NCBI GenBank assembly: GCA_023396665.1
Contig: JAEWVL010000314.1
Coordinates: 1-20,500, forward strand
Length of the DNA stretch: 20,500 bases
Direction of reading: 5' to 3'
Origin: Spirochaetota bacterium
GTDB lineage: Bacteria; Spirochaetota; UBA4802; JAFGJZ01
Shown here: positions 15,061-20,500 of the stretch, piece by piece
How positions within the stretch are numbered: the first letter of the stretch is position 1
Layout: each line of letters starts with the position of its first letter
Position numbers and translations under genes: made by a program
Notes under the pieces: model-generated
Told to the model about the DNA's origin: nothing
What the model saw: only the letters and a program-made list of their open reading frames with translations
Database searches by the model: none

Positions 15061-16695
15061 ATGTCACAACTCGTTCTGGATAACAAAGTAATTACCACAC
15101 AGTGTCAGACCTGTAAATCCAAATTCAGCGTACGTGAACGCGAGCTGGATGCGGGAGGAAATACCCGCTGTCCGCAATGCAATTCGCGAATACAGATATC
15201 CCTTTGCCCCTCCTGCGGAACATCATATTCAATCGTCACCGACCGCCTTAAACCGATGACCTATACTACAAAATGCAAAAAATGCTACACCCGTTTCAAT
15301 ATAGAGGTGTCCGCGCCATCCCCCGCAAGAAACCATGAAGTCAGCGCACAGGAGAAAAAAATATCACCTTTTGCACCGCCGCCAAATTTTGAACGAAAAC
15401 CGATAGACCTTTTCGGAAAAACGTCTGTATCGACGCCAGCCTATTTTCGTGAAAGCGGATCAGGAACCATCAAAACAGAATTACAAACACCGCATACAAA
15501 AGATGACAACAAAGCGGAAAAGCTGAAAACGAAACCGATGGCGAACGAATCAAAAACTCGCAACGACTCAGCACCGCTTACAAAAACCATCAGTGAGGCG
15601 ACGAACGCAAACAATGGACAAAGGCAGACAAGTGAATATGTCGAAGGCAGCGCACGCAAATATTTTGATAAAAAGCAATCCGATCGATATTCACTTCGCG
15701 GCATTTTTACGTTATATTCCCAGGCCTTTCATCCTCTTCGGATTCTGCTCGCCTCGGTCGGAGTAGCCCTGAGTGCGGCGGCAGTATACCTTTCATCGAT
15801 AGTACGGGAGCTGCCGACACAGAATCTCTCGGCATATCTGTCGAGTTTTCTGATGTATATCCCTCTCGCGTTTGTTTATACCGGCTATGTCGTCAGCGCA
15901 TCGGTAATCGCAAAAACCGTACTCAACACGAACGCCCGCGAACCGATGCTGCGCAAAACGCTTGAAACCGCGATACGAGCACTTCTCAGCGCTTTTGTCA
16001 CCGGCTGTATCTCGCTTTTGGCATTGAATGCCGCGCTGGTCTTTCTCACGAGAATTCCGCAAACCGGCACCTTCACTTTCGCATTAGTTCTTTTGCCGGT
16101 ATATCTGGGTTCGTTATTCTTCACACTGTTGCTTTTCGGGGGGATATGGCTGCTCCCGCAGATTCATGCAAAAAAAGAATACGTCTTTATCGAAGTCTAT
16201 CGCGAACTTTTCTCAATGCTTCGCCAACACGGGGGGAAACTTCTCTATTATATTCCTCTCATGTGCGCAAGCATGGCGCTGTTGAGCAGCTTGATTCTTT
16301 TTGCTCACAAGTACGCCTTCAGGCTTACCGAAATAATTGCGACTGCCGTTTCACCGGATGCGTCAACAAGGTCCTTTGCGCTGATTCCCGTTTCTTTACA
16401 GAAATTCATCAGCATCGTTACACAGGGATCGAGCGGAGATCTCGCGGGTCTGATAAGCGGCGGCGTTTCCCTTGCTGATTCAGCGGCGGGAATAATTACT
16501 GGGGCGGTTCTCGCGACAATAGCGCTTCTGCTTTACGGCCTGCTGCTCAGCGTCTGTGCGACTGTTTCGGCGCATACACTCGCACTGATCGAACGTGATG
16601 CGGAAATTCCCGATACGGTCAAAAGCAGAGGCCTATGGGCAGCATTCGCTCTCGCGGCCCTGATCGCCGCTGTTCGCTTTTTCCTGTTACGATAA
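15061..16695 (+). CDS. Membrane protein with two N-terminal MJ0042-type zinc ribbons
   Basis: 544 residues in three parts. Residues 12-83 hold two zinc ribbons of the MJ0042 type: CQTC...CPQC (Cys15, 18, 37, 40) and CPSC...CKKC (Cys49, 52, 72, 75). Residues about 85-215 are a polar, Lys/Thr/Ser/Asn-rich low-complexity linker. The rest is hydrophobic with about seven membrane segments (approximate starts 222, 260, 302, 335, 393, 474, 524). The ribbons would lie in the cytoplasm if the N-terminus is inside. No enzymatic motif is visible and I know no function for this architecture. ATG at 15061 follows AGGGGGA. Cotranscription with the PBP1A gene suggests an envelope role, but this is inference. 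Its TAA stop overlaps the T-tract of the terminator used by the opposing ABC operon. Confidence 0.85.
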   Translation: MSQLVLDNKVITTQCQTCKSKFSVRERELDAGGNTRCPQCNSRIQISLCPSCGTSYSIVTDRLKPMTYTTKCKKCYTRFNIEVSAPSPARNHEVSAQEKKISPFAPPPNFERKPIDLFGKTSVSTPAYFRESGSGTIKTELQTPHTKDDNKAEKLKTKPMANESKTRNDSAPLTKTISEATNANNGQRQTSEYVEGSARKYFDKKQSDRYSLRGIFTLYSQAFHPLRILLASVGVALSAAAVYLSSIVRELPTQNLSAYLSSFLMYIPLAFVYTGYVVSASVIAKTVLNTNAREPMLRKTLETAIRALLSAFVTGCISLLALNAALVFLTRIPQTGTFTFALVLLPVYLGSLFFTLLLFGGIWLLPQIHAKKEYVFIEVYRELFSMLRQHGGKLLYYIPLMCASMALLSSLILFAHKYAFRLTEIIATAVSPDASTRSFALIPVSLQKFISIVTQGSSGDLAGLISGGVSLADSAAGIITGAVLATIALLLYGLLLSVCATVSAHTLALIERDAEIPDTVKSRGLWAAFALAALIAAVRFFLLR

Positions 16696-16727
16696 AAAAA
16701 ACGGCATAGCAACATAGCCTATGCCGT
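16694..16727 (-). terminator. Rho-independent terminator of the ABC transporter operon
   Basis: On the minus strand a perfect 9-bp stem, ACGGCATAG (16727-16719) with CTATGCCGT (16709-16701), 9-base loop, followed by seven T residues (16700-16694). It lies 34 bases beyond the ATPase stop. The T-tract overlaps the stop codon of the convergent gene. On the plus strand no T-run follows the stem, so it acts mainly on the minus strand. Confidence 0.9.
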
Positions 16728-16761
16728 AGAGAAAAAATGAAATTAAGTGAGGCCTGAGGCT

Positions 16762-17760
16762 TCAGCGGGCTTTTGTTTTTTTTGCGGATTTTACCGAAGC
16801 TTTTTTCACCGCTTTTGCGGCTGATTTTTTAAGGGTCGCTTTTGCTTTCACTGCTTTTGAAACAGTCTTCTTGCCGGACGTAGTATTTTGTTTTTGTGAA
16901 ACGGCGGAACCGCTGCTTTTATCTTTGTTCGTCTGCAATCTGCTTGCTCCGGTTTTTGCGCTGCTCTTTCCCGAGCCGTTCCTTTCGACAATCTCCATAC
17001 CCGGCCCGAGACTGCCGCCGATGATGGACAGCCACTCGCTGTGCGAAACATAGCGAAGCACCGCATTATCAAGATGCAGATGCTGATCGGCGATACTGAC
17101 AATACGATGATCGTGTGTAACGATGATAAGCGTCTTCTTCCCCTCGTCTCTCAGCCGAATAAACAGATTTCTGATGTCGATGGCCGACTCATCATCGAGG
17201 TTTCCCGTCGGTTCATCGGCAAGAATCATATCGGGATCGTTGATAATCGCCCTTGCGATGGCAACACGCTGACGCTCGCCGCCGGAGAGCGTATCGGGAT
17301 ACTGATTTCTTATCTTGGTGAGTCCGAGATATTCCACCATCTCCCTGGCACGCTTCGATATGCCCCACTTAAGCGGATTGAATGATGCGGGAAGTATGAT
17401 ATTTTCGAATGCGGTGTAATCAGACAGCAGGTTAAAAAACTGAAAGACAAAACCGATACGACGGTTCCGGAAAAGAGACTTTCTGATATCCCCCCAGAAC
17501 ATCATATTGTGACCCTTATAATAGACACGACCTTTGTTGGGACGCAGGAGTCCTGATATTATACCCAAAAGCGTCGTTTTACCGGAGCCGGATTTTCCGG
17601 TAATAACGATGATCTTACCTTTTTCTATCTTGAAATTCGCGTCCGTCAGTATCGGGCGCGATCCGAATTTCAGATAAATATTTTCAACACGCAATAGCGG
17701 TTCATTGGGATCGTGCTTTTTCAAAAACGGCAGTATGTCTGAAATAATTGTTGGTAACAT
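16762..17760 (-). CDS. ABC transporter ATP-binding protein (LolD/MacB-type) with histone-H1-like C-terminal tail
   Basis: Nucleotide-binding subunit for the permease encoded nine bases upstream. Residues 20-245 form a complete ABC domain: Walker A GKSGSGKT (55-62), Q-loop Gln107 in FVFQFFNL, signature LSGGERQR (158-165), Walker B MILADEPTGNLD (178-189) and H-loop His216. The ADEPTGNLD wording and FQxxNLL Q-loop are typical of the LolD/FtsE/MacB group. Unusually, the protein continues from about residue 255 to 332 with a Lys/Ala/Ser/Thr-rich, disordered-looking tail ending in KSAAKAVKKASVKSAKKTKAR. Family members are normally about 220-250 residues. The tail resembles those of histone-H1-like proteins and of the 131-aa protein at 490-885. 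Start ATG at 17760 has AAGGGGA at good spacing. Transport substrate unknown; lipoprotein sorting, export or envelope remodelling are options. Confidence 0.92.
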   Translation of the reverse strand: MLPTIISDILPFLKKHDPNEPLLRVENIYLKFGSRPILTDANFKIEKGKIIVITGKSGSGKTTLLGIISGLLRPNKGRVYYKGHNMMFWGDIRKSLFRNRRIGFVFQFFNLLSDYTAFENIILPASFNPLKWGISKRAREMVEYLGLTKIRNQYPDTLSGGERQRVAIARAIINDPDMILADEPTGNLDDESAIDIRNLFIRLRDEGKKTLIIVTHDHRIVSIADQHLHLDNAVLRYVSHSEWLSIIGGSLGPGMEIVERNGSGKSSAKTGASRLQTNKDKSSGSAVSQKQNTTSGKKTVSKAVKAKATLKKSAAKAVKKASVKSAKKTKAR

Positions 17761-17769
17761 GATATCCCC

Positions 17770-19098
17770 TTATTTTCTTACAGCCTTGAACAGATTGATA
17801 TTGGAGGCAAAAAAAGCAGGTATCAGCGCGGATACGGCCGAAACGCCCGCAGAAATACTGAGAGACATCATAAGTATTTTCGAGTCGGTACTCTGTACAA
17901 AATTAATGCCCGCAATGTCCGGAAGATAACGAATCAGATAATCTGCCGCGTATTTGAACAGATAGTTACCCGCATAATAGCCGAGCGCCCCGTAAATCGC
18001 ACCGACCAAAGCGGCCTGTGCGATAAAAACAATCATGATTCGCAGCTTGGTGACACCCAGAATTCTGGTCAATGAAAAACGGTGACTCATGTTGTAAACT
18101 ATATTTAAATTTGAATTAAATATTGAAACAACTGTCAGCAGAAGAAACATGCCTACGATCGCCACCGAAAACGAATCGATAATCTGCATGACAGAATTGG
18201 CCTGCTTGGCGATGCCTTCGTCAGACTCGACCTGCAAGCCGAGTTCTTTGAGTTTTTCCACCGTCTGCGGAAGCTTTTTCGTGTCCTTTACCTTAGCATA
18301 TATCTGAATATACTGATACCCGGTCTTTCGGCGCAAGGATGCGTTTCGCGCCTTTTTCGCAAAATATTCGACGAACTCCAGAGGAACCACTACTCCGGGT
18401 CGTGTAAGCGCACCGGTAAAACCGAAGACAATCGCCTCCATCTCGCTATGCGCATAACCCTCGTCAGGATGGTCTTTTGTCTCCATGTTCGGGATCGGAG
18501 CCGGCGGAAGATCCGTCTCAATCTGCAATTCCATTGGAAATCCGACAAGGTCTTTTATGGAAAGCTGCGGATAACCGGTAAAATACATATAGTTGTTGAG
18601 CATGACGAGAGTGAATTTCGGTGAAACAAGCGGTACAGGGCGACCGGGCTTATACCTGAACTTATCCCATCGATCCATCTTACCCTTAAAAAACTCGGAT
18701 TCGATCGCAAAAAAAGGAACGATCATCGAATTCCGTTTACCGAACATCTCACCACGCACGCGGATACGATAGTCCATTACAACCAGTGTATATACTTCAG
18801 TAAAATCGGACATCTCCCTGACCGCTTGTACCTGTTTGGCGGAGATCTTGGCGCCTTTCCCTGAACCCGAAGTGTACACATTCTCAAGTTTGTCATTGAG
18901 CGGTGTAATGATTATCTCGTTGATATCGAGCGAGCCGAGAAAATTCTCATCGATAAAATTCTGAACGGAGGTTCTGAAAGACAAATACAGTATCAGAAAA
19001 GTGATAATGAAAAGAATACCGAAACTCGAAAAGAGCGAGCGCAGTATTGTGACCAGACTGCTTCTGATCCCCAGATAGAGAGAACGAATTAGATGCAT
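17770..19098 (-). CDS. ABC transporter permease of the MacB/FtsX/LolE type
   Basis: 442 residues with the classic FtsX-like plan: one membrane segment near the N-terminus (about 22-43), a large extracytoplasmic domain (about 45-315), then three C-terminal membrane segments (near 322-345, 358-383 and 408-432). In the C-terminal part, VVSIFNSNLNIVYNMSHRFSL followed by TRILGVTKLRIM is the conserved cytoplasmic coupling loop that contacts the ATPase. The terminal FASNINLFKAVRK resembles the family's closing PxxAL/R motif. Start ATG at 19098 has TAAGGAAC upstream. It is the first gene of a two-gene operon. Only one permease is present, so the complex would be a homodimer as in MacB rather than a LolC/LolE heterodimer. 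No MacA-like partner lies in the window. Confidence 0.9.
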   Translation of the reverse strand: MHLIRSLYLGIRSSLVTILRSLFSSFGILFIITFLILYLSFRTSVQNFIDENFLGSLDINEIIITPLNDKLENVYTSGSGKGAKISAKQVQAVREMSDFTEVYTLVVMDYRIRVRGEMFGKRNSMIVPFFAIESEFFKGKMDRWDKFRYKPGRPVPLVSPKFTLVMLNNYMYFTGYPQLSIKDLVGFPMELQIETDLPPAPIPNMETKDHPDEGYAHSEMEAIVFGFTGALTRPGVVVPLEFVEYFAKKARNASLRRKTGYQYIQIYAKVKDTKKLPQTVEKLKELGLQVESDEGIAKQANSVMQIIDSFSVAIVGMFLLLTVVSIFNSNLNIVYNMSHRFSLTRILGVTKLRIMIVFIAQAALVGAIYGALGYYAGNYLFKYAADYLIRYLPDIAGINFVQSTDSKILMMSLSISAGVSAVSALIPAFFASNINLFKAVRK

Positions 19099-19132
19099 AT
19101 TAGTTCCTTATTTCTGATTTTACGGTTTCCCG

Positions 19133-19148
19133 AGAACAGGCTCTCTTT
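19133..19148. repeat. Direct repeat copy 1 (AGAAcAGGCTCTCTTT)
   Basis: Matches 19281-19296 at 15 of 16 positions. It lies about 34 bases upstream of the permease start codon, within the probable leader. Confidence 0.55.
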
Positions 19149-19200
19149 AAAAAACTGTGAGCGCTGTGTGTTCAGGCATATTTGGGATAAATTCGTACAC

Positions 19201-19226
19201 CAAAACCGTGTTTTGTACAAAGTATA
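19201..19226 (-). promoter_or_regulatory. Overlapping palindromes with a -10-like element upstream of the ABC operon
   Basis: CAAAAC-CGT-GTTTTG (19201-19215) overlaps TTTGTACAAA (19212-19221). On the minus strand TATACT (19226-19221) precedes them, so they would sit at or just after the start of transcription, a typical repressor position. No good -35 was found at the standard distance, which lowers confidence. Confidence 0.35.
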
Positions 19227-19280
19227 AATGATTTCGCACAAGAGAAGCGGTTTCATTTTCCATACGGTGCGTACTCTGTC

Positions 19281-19296
19281 AGAAAAGGCTCTCTTT
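19281..19296. repeat. Direct repeat copy 2 (AGAAaAGGCTCTCTTT)
   Basis: Second copy of the repeat at 19133-19148, 148 bases apart. It lies five bases beyond the stop of the GGDEF-hemerythrin gene. The two copies bracket the whole intergenic promoter region. Confidence 0.55.
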
Positions 19297-19301
19297 TACA
19301 A

Positions 19302-20500
19302 TCATTTTTTCGTTGAAGCCAATGCGGACATCGCGGGATTCCGCGCCCCCTCCGACTCTTTCAGATAGGGGAAAAACTCCCTGTCTGCAGTGAGCATATG
19401 ATCCATTAGAATTTTATCGACAAGCAAATGAAAGAAGAAGGAGGGTTGAACGATTTTTTCTCTGTAATTGCTGTGCAGCATCTCAGCTTCACCGAGCAGC
19501 GCGTGATGAATCGTGCGATGCGTCGCCAGTCCGGCATAGTCGATCTTTTCAAGAATTTTTTCTTCATTTTGAAAATGCGATCTGATGCAGGAGAGCAGCT
19601 GTTCAAAGGGTATGACCATCGAATCATAATCGGCCCCTTCAAGCGACATATTCAACAGAATGTTTCCAAGCCGCAGCATCTCGCGATGATCGCGATCGAT
19701 TGTGGCGTTGCCGCTGTTCCAGTCGTCATTCCATTTGATCTGAACGAAAGAACTGTACAACTCATGGCTCTTGTCGTATATTTCAACACGATTGCGCCCC
19801 AATTCTTTCGCACGATAGAGCATTCTGTCTACCCGCTCAAACCACTGATCCATCGGATCGTTCGGCAATCGCTCGGATACCCCGCAACTGACACTTACGG
19901 TGCCGGCCGGTTCAATCGGCCGCTCGCAGACGCATTTACGAATTTTTTCCGCAAGCGCAGCCGCTCCCAGAAGTCCCGTGTTGAGAACGAGCAAAAGAAA
20001 TTCTTCGCCCCCCCAACGAAACAGCATATCGGTTTCCCGTATGGCGGATGAGATTCTTTTTGTTACTTCAACCAGAATGCGATCCCCCGAATCATGACCG
20101 TAAGTATCATTGACTCTCTTAAAGTGATCGATATCAATCATTATCGCTGAAAGATGTACCCGGTAGCGGTCCTGCCGATCCATTTCCCTGTGAAGCGTCT
20201 CATCAAGCGAATGGCGGTTGAAAAGTCCTGTTAGCTCATCCTGCATTGCCAGCTCTTTCAATTGCAGGTTGGCCTCCTTCATCTGCTGCAGAATCCGGGA
20301 ATTGTCCATGATGATAATACCGCCTGACCAAAGGATCAGATAGAAAATGGTTCCCAGAAAGGTCATGCTCGTCAGCACATTTTGCTGCATGAAAGCCGAG
20401 GCGGGAATCTCACCGACCAAAAGCAATATGATTCGCATAAGTTGGAAAAAGGTCGCGAAACCGATGCATGACGCGACGATAATGCGTACACGTCTTTCGA
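19302..20500 (-). CDS. Membrane diguanylate cyclase with C-terminal hemerythrin domain, N-terminus cut by the window edge
   Basis: Makes the second messenger c-di-GMP from two GTP. The frame stays open to the end of the window and the residues before the first in-frame ATG (20438) are also hydrophobic (VRIIVASCIGFATFF), so the true start lies outside. Order of domains: at least two to three membrane segments; a short helix (LQQMKEANLQLKELAMQDE); GGDEF domain with DELTGLFNRHSLD, MIDIDHFKRVNDTYGHDSGD and an intact GGEEF active site; inhibitory-site RETD five residues before it; then a bacteriohemerythrin domain (about the last 140 residues) with ligands in IDRDHREM, HFQNEEKIL, HRTIHHALL and DHMLTADREF. 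All expected di-iron ligands seem present, so O2 or redox state may control the cyclase. Single gene, possibly cotranscribed with upstream genes outside the window. Confidence 0.93.
   Translation of the reverse strand, partial: ERRVRIIVASCIGFATFFQLMRIILLLVGEIPASAFMQQNVLTSMTFLGTIFYLILWSGGIIIMDNSRILQQMKEANLQLKELAMQDELTGLFNRHSLDETLHREMDRQDRYRVHLSAIMIDIDHFKRVNDTYGHDSGDRILVEVTKRISSAIRETDMLFRWGGEEFLLLVLNTGLLGAAALAEKIRKCVCERPIEPAGTVSVSCGVSERLPNDPMDQWFERVDRMLYRAKELGRNRVEIYDKSHELYSSFVQIKWNDDWNSGNATIDRDHREMLRLGNILLNMSLEGADYDSMVIPFEQLLSCIRSHFQNEEKILEKIDYAGLATHRTIHHALLGEAEMLHSNYREKIVQPSFFFHLLVDKILMDHMLTADREFFPYLKESEGARNPAMSALASTKK

Noticed and set aside
19428..20051. 207-codon plus-strand frame
   Set aside because: Antisense to the GGDEF-hemerythrin gene, whose catalytic and metal-binding motifs are complete.

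Overview
This is an ordinary-looking bacterial chromosomal window of moderate GC, densely coded, with no phage, transposon, CRISPR or rRNA sequence that I can see. The cell is probably Gram-negative or at least double-membraned: there is a bifunctional PBP1A-type peptidoglycan synthase, a lipoprotein-type ApbE and a MacB/LolCDE-like ABC pair. The mix (MJ0042-type zinc ribbons on a membrane protein, GAF-SpoIIE phosphatase, archaeal-type phosphoglycerate mutase, GGDEF-hemerythrin protein, tRNA without encoded CCA) would suit a spirochaete or a similar deep-branching phylum. That placement is inference and weak.

Layout. 1-885 (minus): a 131-aa protein of unknown function with a basic tail overlaps by 98 bases a window-truncated archaeal-type phosphoglycerate mutase. 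1297-2698 (plus): a 42-aa zinc ribbon, a STAS anti-sigma-factor antagonist and a secreted CAP-domain protein. 2770-2842 (minus): tRNA-Phe(GAA) with its own promoter, divergent from a TPR protein whose apparent upstream extension is antisense tRNA. 3880-5223 (minus): citrate synthase behind a long non-coding leader. 5723-9854 (minus): a probable operon of a 7TM-GAF-PP2C phosphatase, CinA (overlapping by one base) and an unknown 284-aa protein. 10110-10529 (minus): a DUF2177-like membrane protein. 10866-12589 (minus): a HAD phosphatase overlapping ApbE by 4 bases. 12793-16695 (plus): PBP1A followed by a zinc-ribbon polytopic membrane protein. 16762-19098 (minus): ABC permease and ATPase ending at a clear terminator. 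19302-20500 (minus): a window-truncated membrane diguanylate cyclase with a C-terminal hemerythrin domain.

How they fit together. The STAS protein and the PP2C phosphatase are two of the three parts of a partner-switching pathway, but no anti-sigma kinase lies nearby. The GGDEF-hemerythrin protein suggests oxygen- or redox-dependent c-di-GMP signalling. ApbE (flavinylation), CinA (damaged-nucleotide or NMN processing), citrate synthase and the mutase are metabolic. PBP1A, the zinc-ribbon membrane protein and the ABC pair belong to the envelope.

I found no convincing new multi-gene system. The best leads are the doubly coded Lys-rich tract at 490-587, a 42-aa zinc ribbon, a plus-strand promoter/Shine-Dalgarno/mini-ORF cassette near 10016-10140, a perfect TGTGA-N6-TCACA site, the long leader of citrate synthase, several promoter-embedded palindromes, and histone-H1-like tails on two unrelated proteins.
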